Origin: Bryobacter sp.
GTDB lineage: Bacteria > Acidobacteriota > Terriglobia > Bryobacterales > Bryobacteraceae
Length of the DNA stretch: 45,244 nt
Assembly (NCBI GenBank): GCA_022843605.1
Contig: JALHNI010000036.1
Coordinates: forward strand, 1-45,244
Direction: 5' to 3'
The translations under genes were made by a program, and so were the position numbers. Below, one piece after another: positions 26,478 through 34,437 of the stretch (position 1 is its first letter; every line of letters begins with the position of its first letter). Below the pieces are notes generated by a model. The model saw nothing but the letters and a program-made list of their open reading frames with translations, ran no database searches and was not told where the DNA came from.

Positions 26478-28367
26478 ATGCCTCCCAGGGCCCCGCAACC
26501 CTCACTTCCCGAACTTCATTCCTCAGTCGACCCCTCACGCTCTTTCGGCTTCTTCCGCCGCCTCTTCGCATTTTCCGGCCCCGCCTACCTCGTCTCCGTC
26601 GGCTACATGGACCCCGGCAACTGGGCCACTGACCTCGAAGGCGGCGCCCGCTTCGGCTACCAGCTCCTCTGGGTGCTGCTCCTCTCGAACCTCATGGCCG
26701 TCTTGCTGCAAACCTTGAGCGCCCGCCTCGGCATTGTCACCGGCCGCGACCTGGCCCAGGCTTGCCGCGACACCTACCCGCGTCCCGTCACCTGGGCCTT
26801 ATGGGTCCTCTGCGAAGTCGCCATCGCGGCTTGCGACCTGGCGGAGGTCCTCGGCGCGGCGATCGCCCTCAAGCTCCTCTTCGGCATCCCGGTTCTTACG
26901 GGCGTCATCCTCACCGCCGCCGATACCCTTCTCCTTCTCTGGCTCACGCGCTACGGCGTCCGCTTGGTGGAGGCCTTTGTCCTGGTCCTGGTCACCACCA
27001 TTGGCATCTGCTTCGGCATCGAGGTCTTCATGGCCAGCCCCAAATGGAGCGCCATGGCCGCGGGACTCGTCCCCAGGCTCACCGACGAAAGCCTCTACGT
27101 CGCCATCGGCATCCTCGGCGCGACGGTGATGCCCCACAACCTTTACCTTCACTCCGCGCTCGTGCAAACCCGGCGCATCGGCGCCTCGTTCCTCGACAAA
27201 CGCGAAGCCTGCCGCTTCAACCTGATCGACTCCACCATCGCCCTTAACGCCGCCCTGTTCGTCAATGGAGGCATCCTGGTGATGGCCGCTGCTGTCTTCT
27301 ACGAGCGCGGCATCGAGGTCACCCAGATCGAGCAAGCCCATCTCATGCTCGCCCCGTTGCTCGGTACCAGCCTCGCCAGCACCCTGTTTGCCTTCGCTCT
27401 ACTGCTCTCCGGCCAGTCCTCGACGCTCACCGGGACACTCGCCGGCCAAATCGTCATGGAGGGCTTCGTCAATATCCGCCTGCGCCCTTGGCTGCGCCGC
27501 CTGATCACGCGCTCCCTCGCCATCATCCCCGCCGTCGTCACCATCATGCTGACCGGGGAGGGCGCCACGTACCCGCTGCTGATTTTGAGTCAGGTTGTCT
27601 TGAGCCTCCAGTTGCCCTTCGCCGTCCTGCCGCTGATTCAGTTCACCAACGACCGCGTTCGCATGGGCGAGTTCACCAACAAGCTTTGGGTCCGCATCCT
27701 GGCCTGGGCCGCCGCCGCCATCATCGTCAGCCTGAACCTGCGCCTCGCCACCAATCAGTTCGGCGAGTGGGCAGAAGTCGCCGTCGGCTGGCAAAAGACT
27801 TTGCTTTATGGCTTAGGCCTGCCGTTCGGCCTCGCTTTCGTCGGTCTCCTGCTGTGGATCGCCCTTCACCCGGTCCTGCCCGCATGGGCTAAGGGTGGCG
27901 CCCGTCCCAGCACCCTCGTGAAGACCGTCCATGACGGCTTCGCCACCATGACTTATTCCTCGATTCTGGTGCCTCTCGATCATTCCGAGCAGGACCGCGC
28001 CGCGCTCGCACACGCCTCCTCCATGGCCCTGATGCATAAGGCCAAGCTCACCCTGCTGCACATCGAAGAAGGCGTCACCAGTTTCGTCTATGGCAGCCAG
28101 GCCAGCACCTCCGAGGTGGCTGAAGGCCAACTCTATTTCGAAGAGATCGCCACCCGCCTGCGCGACTCTGGACTCAAAGTCGATATCGAAGTGCGCCACG
28201 CCCCGGACCCGGCCCAGGCCATCATCACCTACGCCCGCGAGCTACAACCTGACCTCATCGTGATGGCCGGCCACGGCCACAAAGGCCTCAAGGACATCGC
28301 CTTCGGCACGACCATCAGCGCCGTCCGCCACGCCCTCCCCACGCCCGTTCTCATCGTGCAGGCTTGA
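26478..28367 (+). CDS. mntH: Nramp divalent-metal transporter fused to a C-terminal UspA domain
   Basis: A 629-residue fusion. Residues about 28-470 form an Nramp/MntH proton-coupled metal importer: the metal-binding turn DPGNWATD starts at Asp45, the second landmark is VMPHNLYLHSALVQTR, and about eleven hydrophobic helices follow. From residue 491 (MTYSSILVPLDHSEQDR) to the end there is a universal stress protein domain, with DLIVMAGHGHKGLKD and IAFGTTISAVRHA. In the usual nucleotide loop G-2x-G-9x-G-S/T the first Gly is Ala, the second and third are kept, so ATP binding is possible but unproven. The frame runs without a break across the join. A palindrome precedes the gene, and it ends 17 bp from the converging LuxR gene. 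Confidence 0.92.
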   Translation: MPPRAPQPSLPELHSSVDPSRSFGFFRRLFAFSGPAYLVSVGYMDPGNWATDLEGGARFGYQLLWVLLLSNLMAVLLQTLSARLGIVTGRDLAQACRDTYPRPVTWALWVLCEVAIAACDLAEVLGAAIALKLLFGIPVLTGVILTAADTLLLLWLTRYGVRLVEAFVLVLVTTIGICFGIEVFMASPKWSAMAAGLVPRLTDESLYVAIGILGATVMPHNLYLHSALVQTRRIGASFLDKREACRFNLIDSTIALNAALFVNGGILVMAAAVFYERGIEVTQIEQAHLMLAPLLGTSLASTLFAFALLLSGQSSTLTGTLAGQIVMEGFVNIRLRPWLRRLITRSLAIIPAVVTIMLTGEGATYPLLILSQVVLSLQLPFAVLPLIQFTNDRVRMGEFTNKLWVRILAWAAAAIIVSLNLRLATNQFGEWAEVAVGWQKTLLYGLGLPFGLAFVGLLLWIALHPVLPAWAKGGARPSTLVKTVHDGFATMTYSSILVPLDHSEQDRAALAHASSMALMHKAKLTLLHIEEGVTSFVYGSQASTSEVAEGQLYFEEIATRLRDSGLKVDIEVRHAPDPAQAIITYARELQPDLIVMAGHGHKGLKDIAFGTTISAVRHALPTPVLIVQA

Positions 28368-28384
28368 GGAAAGCAGCAGACTGA

Positions 28385-29554
28385 CTAAACCGTCCGGGAA
28401 GGATCCGACAGTGCGGGGGAAACATTCAGCACCAATGCGACCAATTCCGCCTGCCGGTTCACTCCGGCCTTGGCCAACGCCCGTTTCAAATGGGTCCGAA
28501 CAGTACTTGTCGTTAAGCCTTGGCGTTCAGCTACTTCCGCAACCGAATAGCCCGAGGCGAGTTGACAGGCCAGACGTGCTTCCGCGGAAGTGAATCCGAA
28601 CATCTCACGGAGCGGCTCCGAACGGGCGAAAGGACGGCCGGAAGCGTCGGAGAGATAGATGGCGGCCGTCGGCACATCGGCAGCCACGTTTGCTTCGCCT
28701 TCGGTACGGACCGGAAGCACCGTCGCCAGTAGCGGCGGTTCGCCGGGACCGTGCAACGAAATCCACACTGCATCCGCAACTGGCACGGTCGACCCCGTCT
28801 GCAGGAGAGCCTCCGCCAACCGTCGCCCCGGCAAGGGATGCGCCGCGACCACGCTGCCCGACAAGTTCCGGATTGCTCGCCCCTGCTCAAGGATCGCCGA
28901 GGCGCCAGCGTTGGCGGTACAAATCGAGCCGGAAGCCGAGGCTAGGATCACTCCGTGCCCGAGATGGTCAAAATAGCGCATCATCGCATCACGTTCCAAT
29001 GAGATCCGGGCATGGCGCGTAATCAGGCGCACTGCCGCCTGCAAGTGGGGAATCAAAGCCCTCCAAGTGGCCAGTTCTTCATCCGTCAACGGCCCCGCCC
29101 CGCGCGGACGAATGGTGCTCATCCCCGATGAGGCGGCCTCGGAACGGACCAGCAGCACGCCGCCTCCATAGTGATCGTCGCTCACCTGCTGCAAAACCTG
29201 GTAGCTCGGGTCAGCGACAACCTCTTCGTCCGGGCAGATCTCGTTCGAGCGTAGAATCGCTCCTTCGCCCACCGTAGCGACGTCAACCCGTGAAAACCAT
29301 GGATCGCGAAAACCGGGCTGGTTTAGCAGTGCGATGATCTGCGGCGTAGAACCGAAACTCGCCGAAACCAAGGGACGCATCGGATTCATCCGCGAGATCC
29401 AAAAGTAGGCGCGCTTCGTGTGGATCGCGTTCGCAAAGACTTCCAGGAAATGTTCCCATCGCGTCGGCTCCTCTACGGCCGAGTAGATCAATTCAACCAG
29501 CCCTGCAACCACCTTGTCGCCGCTTCCGGACATCGACCCACTCGTGATGCTCAT
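28385..29554 (-). CDS. LuxR-type transcriptional regulator with PAS-like sensor region
   Basis: A 389-residue regulator. The C-terminal helix-turn-helix is clear: FGFTSAEARLACQLASGYSVAEVAERQGLTTSTVRTHLKRALAKAGVNRQAELVALV (about 320-378). The N-terminal 200 residues have no strong match; the segment RDAMMRYFDHLGHGVILASASGSICTANAGASAIL is typical of a PAS-type sensor domain. There is no receiver domain, so it is not a standard response regulator, and no kinase gene lies nearby. It is divergent from the M28 peptidase gene (116-bp gap) and converges on the transporter gene. The ATG at 29554 has only a GGGCGG-like element ahead of it. Target genes and ligand are unknown. Confidence 0.82.
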   Translation of the reverse strand: MSITSGSMSGSGDKVVAGLVELIYSAVEEPTRWEHFLEVFANAIHTKRAYFWISRMNPMRPLVSASFGSTPQIIALLNQPGFRDPWFSRVDVATVGEGAILRSNEICPDEEVVADPSYQVLQQVSDDHYGGGVLLVRSEAASSGMSTIRPRGAGPLTDEELATWRALIPHLQAAVRLITRHARISLERDAMMRYFDHLGHGVILASASGSICTANAGASAILEQGRAIRNLSGSVVAAHPLPGRRLAEALLQTGSTVPVADAVWISLHGPGEPPLLATVLPVRTEGEANVAADVPTAAIYLSDASGRPFARSEPLREMFGFTSAEARLACQLASGYSVAEVAERQGLTTSTVRTHLKRALAKAGVNRQAELVALVLNVSPALSDPSRTV

Positions 29555-29657
29555 GCCGCCCAGTTTAGAACGAAGCTCCCTTCGTCCCAGTCAAGAGCAC
29601 CGAGAAGACGTCACGGAAATTCACACCATGCCCCGGAAAACAGAATCAGACGTAAAC

Positions 29658-29663
29658 TATAAA
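29658..29663 (+). promoter_or_regulatory. -10 hexamer of the M28 peptidase gene, possibly leaderless
   Basis: TATAAA (five of six matches) ends seven bases before the ATG at 29671, leaving no room for a ribosome-binding site if transcription starts the usual distance downstream. No good -35 is present. Confidence 0.4.
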
Positions 29664-29670
29664 GATTCCC

Positions 29671-31014
29671 ATGAGAATCCTCTTCGCCTTCCTCCTTTGC
29701 GCTCCGCTTATCTTGTCCCAGTCCATTGAACAGAAATACGCCGAAGTATCGAAGAAGATCATCGACGCGGCGCTAAAAGACGAGGGCGGCTGGTCCAAAC
29801 TGGCCTACCTCTGTGACCGGATTGGCCATCGCCTGAGCGGCAGTGACAACTACATGAAGGCCGTGGCTTGGTCCGCCGAGACGATGAGGAAAGCGGGGCT
29901 CGACAACGTGCAGACACCGCCCGTCAAGGTCGTGCACTGGGTGCGCGGCAAGGAACATGCTGAGTTGGTGGAACCCTTCGCGCGCCCGCTCTCCATCCTC
30001 GGCCTGGGCATGTCCGGCGGTGGCGACATCACTGGCGAAGTCATCGCCTTCAAGAGCTTTGAAGAGATGGAGCAGGCCGGCCGCGCCAAGGTAGAAGGCA
30101 AGATCGTCCTCTTTAATCCGCCATGGGTGAGTTACGGCGTAACGGGTGCGTATCGCCGTAGCGGACCTTCGCGAGCCGCCAAGCTCGGGGCGAAGGGAGT
30201 GCTCATCCGTAGCGCGGGTATCCCGCAGCAGAACACGCCGCATACCGGCACCACCACCATTCCTCCGGGTGAGACGCCAATTCCCGCAGCGGCGCTCAGC
30301 GAGGAGAGCCTGGGCCTGCTGGAGCGGGCCCTCAAGAGCGGAGAAAAGGTGGTTGTGCATCACTACTCGGAAGCGAAGCAACTTCCTGACGCCGACGGAG
30401 CCAACGTGATGGCTGAGATCCGCGGCAGCGAAAAGCCTGACGAGATTGTCGTGATGGGCGGGCATCTGGATAGCTGGGATGTGGGCCAAGGCGCGCAGGA
30501 CGATGGCGGCGGTGTGATTGCCACCCTACAAGCCTTGGTGATTCTGAAGGAACTCGGGCTCAAGCCGAAGCGCACTATTCGGGTCGTCTTCTGGGCCAAC
30601 GAAGAGAACGGCACCCGTGGCGGCATTGCTTACCGGCAGATGCTCGGCGATGCGATCAGGAACCACGTCATCGCGATCGAGATGGACGGCGGCGCCGAGC
30701 GGCCCACCGGCATGGGCATCACCGGGGGAGGCGCGAAAGCACTTGAACAAATGAAGGCGATAGGCAAGTTAGTCCAGTCCATCGGCGCTGGCAATGTTAC
30801 GGCGGGAGGCGGGGGCACCGACATCGGTCCTCTGATGCGTGACGGAGTGATTGGTGCCGGCGTCCGCACCGGGGGAGGCCGTTACTTCGAATGGCATCAC
30901 ACCGAGGCCGACACTCTCGACAAAGTGAATCCGGACGACCTCCGCAAGAATATCGCTCAGTTGGCCGTCTTCGCCTATGTCCTGGCCGACATGGACGCGC
31001 GCCTCGGGCAGTAG
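29671..31014 (+). CDS. secreted M28-family zinc peptidase (carboxypeptidase Q-like)
   Basis: A 447-residue exopeptidase with a signal peptide (MRILFAFLLCAPLILSQ). The dinuclear zinc site is complete: His265 in GGHLDSWD, Asp277 in AQDDGGG, Glu311/312 in ANEENG, Asp339 in EMDGG, and His410 in WHHTEAD. A protease-associated insert sits between about residues 115 and 250 (GEVIAFKSFEEMEQ...KIVLFN). This matches the M28 carboxypeptidase-Q/plasma-glutamate-carboxypeptidase group; a dipeptidase or carboxypeptidase role outside the cell is likely. It starts with an ATG seven bases after TATAAA. A propeller gene follows 39 bp downstream. Confidence 0.9.
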   Translation: MRILFAFLLCAPLILSQSIEQKYAEVSKKIIDAALKDEGGWSKLAYLCDRIGHRLSGSDNYMKAVAWSAETMRKAGLDNVQTPPVKVVHWVRGKEHAELVEPFARPLSILGLGMSGGGDITGEVIAFKSFEEMEQAGRAKVEGKIVLFNPPWVSYGVTGAYRRSGPSRAAKLGAKGVLIRSAGIPQQNTPHTGTTTIPPGETPIPAAALSEESLGLLERALKSGEKVVVHHYSEAKQLPDADGANVMAEIRGSEKPDEIVVMGGHLDSWDVGQGAQDDGGGVIATLQALVILKELGLKPKRTIRVVFWANEENGTRGGIAYRQMLGDAIRNHVIAIEMDGGAERPTGMGITGGGAKALEQMKAIGKLVQSIGAGNVTAGGGGTDIGPLMRDGVIGAGVRTGGGRYFEWHHTEADTLDKVNPDDLRKNIAQLAVFAYVLADMDARLGQ

Positions 31015-31053
31015 CTTTTCGTCGTCGCGATCAGCGGGTAAACTTGAAGTTCT

Positions 31054-32166
31054 ATGGAACCAAAGTTGTTCGTGGATCCCAGCATCAGTAAGGTGATTCT
31101 TCTCGTCGGGACGATCAAAGGCGCCTTCTTAATCAGCTCGGATGCGAACCGGGAAAAGTGGCAAGTCTCCGGGCCTCACTTCCCCGGACGCGTAGTTTAC
31201 GCCATGGCTTATGACAACCGGGCGGGGCGTCAACGGCTCTGGGCATCTTCAACTCACTTCGCCTTTGGCCCCATGCTGCATTCCAGCGATGACTTCGGGC
31301 GCACTTGGACGAACCCGGAATCAGCGCCGATTAAATTTCCTGAGTCCGCAGGACAATCAGTGGCGCAGATCTGGCAGATTGTCCCGGGAGGTCCGCTGGA
31401 GCACGAGAAGCTCTACTGCGGCGTGGAACCCGCGGCACTCTTCGAGTCCAAAGACGCCGGCTCGACGTGGAGTCTGGTCCAGGGTCTCTTCGATCATCCC
31501 CATCGTCCGCGGTGGGAACCCGGCGGTGGCGGACTCTGCTTACACACGATCGTCGTGAATCCGGCAAATCCCCAGAGTTTACTCGTGGCGATTTCCACAG
31601 GCGGCGTCTATCGTACTGATGACGGCGGCCAAACATGGTCGGCTCGTAACTCTGGAGTAACTGCGGGCTTTATGCCCAATAGTTACCCGGAGTTTGGCCA
31701 GTGCGTGCACAAAGTAGCGCGCAGTGCCCAACCGGACCGGCTCTATCTGCAGAACCACGGGGGACTTTTCCGGAGCGATGACGGCGGCGATCACTGGCAG
31801 GATATTGCCAACGGCGTGCCTTCCGACTTTGGCTTTCCGATGGTCGCCCATCCGCGCGACCCTGACACCGCTTACGTCTTTCCTCTGGAGACCGAGATGC
31901 GTGTCTCTCCGCATGGCGAGTTACTGGTCTATCGTACGCGCGACGCCGGCGCATCCTGGCAACCGCTGGGCACGGGCTTTCCCGAAGAGCTAAGTTACGA
32001 AACCGTCTTACGCGATGGCATGGCGGCCGACACACTCGACTTAGCCGGCCTTTATCTCGGCACACGCAGCGGCAAGGTCTATGGTTCCGCTGACGAGGGC
32101 GACACTTGGCGCCAGATCGCAGACGGTCTGCCTGCGGTCACTTGCGTGAAGACGGCGGTGCTGTGA
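31054..32166 (+). CDS. Asp-box beta-propeller (sialidase/Ycf48-like fold), cytosolic
   Basis: A 370-residue protein made of repeats carrying Asp-box (BNR) motifs. Six are visible: SSDDFGRTW, SKDAGSTW, TDDGGQTW, SDDGGDHW, TRDAGASW and SADEGDTW, so a beta-propeller is expected. It lacks a signal peptide (MEPKLFVDPSISKVILLVGTIKGAFLI), so it should stay in the cytosol, unlike true sialidases. The catalytic residues of sialidases cannot be identified, so the call is to fold only; the photosystem-assembly factor Ycf48 and related unassigned proteins share it. Its stop overlaps the GTG of the ubiquitin-like gene (GTGA), which implies stoichiometric co-expression. The ATG at 31054 lies beside the small inverted repeat AACTTGAAGTT (31041-31051). 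Confidence 0.78.
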   Translation: MEPKLFVDPSISKVILLVGTIKGAFLISSDANREKWQVSGPHFPGRVVYAMAYDNRAGRQRLWASSTHFAFGPMLHSSDDFGRTWTNPESAPIKFPESAGQSVAQIWQIVPGGPLEHEKLYCGVEPAALFESKDAGSTWSLVQGLFDHPHRPRWEPGGGGLCLHTIVVNPANPQSLLVAISTGGVYRTDDGGQTWSARNSGVTAGFMPNSYPEFGQCVHKVARSAQPDRLYLQNHGGLFRSDDGGDHWQDIANGVPSDFGFPMVAHPRDPDTAYVFPLETEMRVSPHGELLVYRTRDAGASWQPLGTGFPEELSYETVLRDGMAADTLDLAGLYLGTRSGKVYGSADEGDTWRQIADGLPAVTCVKTAVL

Positions 32167-32438
32167 CCGTCCACCTGCCCGGTCTGCTCCGGGATCATAC
32201 CGGCGGCCAAGCCACCGTCGAAATTGCTTGCCCCGCGACCACTGCCGCCGAAGCCCTAGCCGCCCTATGGCAAGCCTATCCAGGGTTGCGTGACCGCATC
32301 GTTAATGAACAGGGCGAAATCCGGCAACACGTCAACATCTTCATCAATGAGGACAATATTCGCGATCAAGGCGGATACTCGGCGCCCGTTCCCAGCGGCG
32401 CAGCCATCACCATCGTCCCCGCGGTCAGTGGCGGTTGA
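32163..32438 (+). CDS. MoaD/ThiS-family ubiquitin-like protein ending in Gly-Gly
   Basis: A 91-residue beta-grasp protein. The start is the GTG at 32163, overlapping the propeller stop as GTGA; a longer frame from 32106 would add unrelated residues read from the propeller gene. It begins VTVHLPGLLRDHTGG, has AAEALAALWQAYPGLRDRIVNEQGEIRQHVNIFINEDNIRD, and ends GAAITIVPAVSGG, the terminal Gly-Gly that MoaD and ThiS use for adenylation and thiocarboxylation. No MoaE, ThiG, MoeB/ThiF or JAMM protease gene is near. It could be a sulfur carrier for an unknown reaction, or a protein modifier. Its stop overlaps the TTG upstream of the kinase start. Confidence 0.85.
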   Translation: MTVHLPGLLRDHTGGQATVEIACPATTAAEALAALWQAYPGLRDRIVNEQGEIRQHVNIFINEDNIRDQGGYSAPVPSGAAITIVPAVSGG

Positions 32439-32440
32439 GC

Positions 32441-33787
32441 ATGTTCGAGCGCGGTGGAACCAGGCTCGTTCTTACTCTCGCTTTCGGCGGCCTCCTCGGG
32501 CTGATGGGTTTCGGCGCGCTGCAAACCGAGAGGCTGCTGACTCAGATTCAGGATCGCAGCCGGACCATCGAACAGCGCTTCCTGGATCGGAGTAGGACCC
32601 TCAACGAAATTCGTTCCGCGCTTTATCTATCAGGAACCGTTTTTCGCGACTATGTTCTCGATCAGGACTTGATTCGTGCTGACGCCCAGTTACAGCGGCT
32701 CGACCAGATTCGCCGCGAAATGGATCAGCGCCTGGAGGCGTACGAGAACGGAGCCACTCCCGGCGAAAGCCGAGCGTTGGAACGGTTGCAATTGGAGATA
32801 CAAGGCTACTGGAAGTTACTGAATCCAGCCTTATCGTGGAGTGCGGAAAAGAGGGAGAGTGACGGCTACCAGTTTCTTCGCGAGCAAGTCTTCACGCGCC
32901 GCACGGCCGTCTTGAACCTCGCCAATCAGGTTGCCTCGCTCAATGAGCGCCAGTTGCTCTTGGGGCAAGCCGAGGTGACGGAGCTATTCGGCGGATTCCG
33001 CAGCCGCGTCCGCTTCACGCTCCTGGGGGCTGTCGGCCTTGGACTTTGCCTGGCGCTGGTAGCGGGGCGCCGCATCCTCCACTTACAGAAGCAAGCTTCC
33101 GAGCGCTTCGAGCAGGCCGAACTCGCGCGCTCGGAGTTGCGTGACCTTTCCGCCCGTCTCGTCGAGGTGCAGGAACAGGAGCGACGTTCCATTTCGCGGG
33201 AATTGCACGATGAAGTGGGCCAGTCTCTCTCTGCGGTGCTGATTGAGGTTTCCAATCTGAGTGCGGCGCTGCGCACCGCGAATCCGCGGCAAGTCCAGCA
33301 ACACGCGGATTCGATTAAGAGCCTCACCGAAGCGAGCGTCCGCACCATCCGCAATCTCTCCCTTCTCCTGCGTCCCTCCATGCTCGATGACCTTGGACTG
33401 CTACCCGCCCTCGAGTGGCAGGCCCGCGAGGTTTCCCGGCGCACCGACCTTGAGGTAACCATCGCCGATACCGGAATCGCCGGCACCCTGCCGGAGCAGT
33501 ATCGAACCTGCATCTATCGAGTAGTGCAGGAAGCGCTGCACAACGCTGAACGCCACGCCAACGCGAAGACCGTTGTCGTAACCTTGGAGCAGGTGGGAAA
33601 TCAATTGAAGCTAACGATTCGGGACGACGGGCGCGGGTTCGATCCGGAACGCCACAAAGGCATGGGCCTGTTGGGCATGGAGGAACGGGTGACGACACTC
33701 GGCGGTACCTTTTCCGTTGAATCTCTACCGGCCCACGGAACTCAGCTCAACATTTTTCTGCCGTTACAACACAAGGACCTCAGTTGA
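32441..33787 (+). CDS. membrane sensor histidine kinase of the NarX/DegS (HisKA_3) class
   Basis: A kinase of 448 residues. I take the ATG at 32441; a TTG two codons earlier overlaps the stop of the preceding gene (TTGA) and could also be used. A first membrane helix (about 8-27) and a second (about 192-210) bracket a periplasmic domain of 165 residues, rich in Arg, Gln and Leu and likely helical (a 4-helix-bundle sensor). The phosphoacceptor is His256 in RRSISRELHDEVGQSLSAV, and the ATPase boxes are YRVVQEALHNAERHA, IRDDGRGFD and KGMGLLGMEERV. Its stop overlaps the start of the response regulator. The signal is unknown. Confidence 0.92.
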   Translation: MFERGGTRLVLTLAFGGLLGLMGFGALQTERLLTQIQDRSRTIEQRFLDRSRTLNEIRSALYLSGTVFRDYVLDQDLIRADAQLQRLDQIRREMDQRLEAYENGATPGESRALERLQLEIQGYWKLLNPALSWSAEKRESDGYQFLREQVFTRRTAVLNLANQVASLNERQLLLGQAEVTELFGGFRSRVRFTLLGAVGLGLCLALVAGRRILHLQKQASERFEQAELARSELRDLSARLVEVQEQERRSISRELHDEVGQSLSAVLIEVSNLSAALRTANPRQVQQHADSIKSLTEASVRTIRNLSLLLRPSMLDDLGLLPALEWQAREVSRRTDLEVTIADTGIAGTLPEQYRTCIYRVVQEALHNAERHANAKTVVVTLEQVGNQLKLTIRDDGRGFDPERHKGMGLLGMEERVTTLGGTFSVESLPAHGTQLNIFLPLQHKDLS

Positions 33788-34437
33788 AGCCGGAGATTCG
33801 TATCCTCCTCGCTGATGACCACATCGTCATTCGTGGCGGATTGCGTCTCGTTCTAGAAAGAGAGTTGGGCTTTCGCGTTGTGGGCGAGGCGGCAGACGGC
33901 AAAGAAGCGATCAAACTCGCACAGGATCTTTCGCCCGATGTAGCCGTGCTCGATGTCGCCATGCCCAACTTGAACGGAATTGAGGCAGCCCGGCAGATCA
34001 CCGCCGCCTCACCGGCTATCGCCGTCGTGATGCTGAGCATGCATTCTGACGAAAGCTATGTCCTCCGCGCGCTCAACGCCGGAGCACGCGGTTATCTTTT
34101 AAAGGACTCACCGGAAGAAGACCTCATCGCCGCGATCAGGGCGGTTTCCGAGGGCAAGGCTTTTTTCAGTCCCGCCATCAGCCGCGTGCTCGTAGACGAT
34201 TACGTCCGGCAAATGCGCAAGCGCGGCTTGGAGGACAGCTATGAGTTACTAACGGCAAGAGAGCGCGAGGTTCTCCAGCTTCTGGCCGAGGGCAAATCGA
34301 ACAAAGAGATTGCCGGTCGGCTCAACCTGAGCACCTATACGGTAGAAACCCACCGCAGTAATCTAATGGAGAAACTCAACCTTCATGGCATTCCCGAGTT
34401 AATTCTCTATGCCGTCCGCAAGGGAATCATCTCTTAG
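33784..34437 (+). CDS. NarL/FixJ-type response regulator
   Basis: A 217-residue regulator with a receiver domain (Asp11 and Asp12 in the acidic pocket, phosphorylated Asp57 in VAVLDVAMPN, then a Lys in GYLLKDS) and a C-terminal LuxR-type helix-turn-helix (LTAREREVLQLLAEGKSNKEIAGRLNLSTYTVETHRSNLMEKL). The TTG start at 33784 overlaps the kinase stop (TTGA). Partner of the adjacent kinase. It converges on the tolC-like gene with overlapping stops (34434-34437), so it may act on, or be affected by, that efflux operon; this is inference. Confidence 0.93.
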   Translation: MKPEIRILLADDHIVIRGGLRLVLERELGFRVVGEAADGKEAIKLAQDLSPDVAVLDVAMPNLNGIEAARQITAASPAIAVVMLSMHSDESYVLRALNAGARGYLLKDSPEEDLIAAIRAVSEGKAFFSPAISRVLVDDYVRQMRKRGLEDSYELLTAREREVLQLLAEGKSNKEIAGRLNLSTYTVETHRSNLMEKLNLHGIPELILYAVRKGIIS

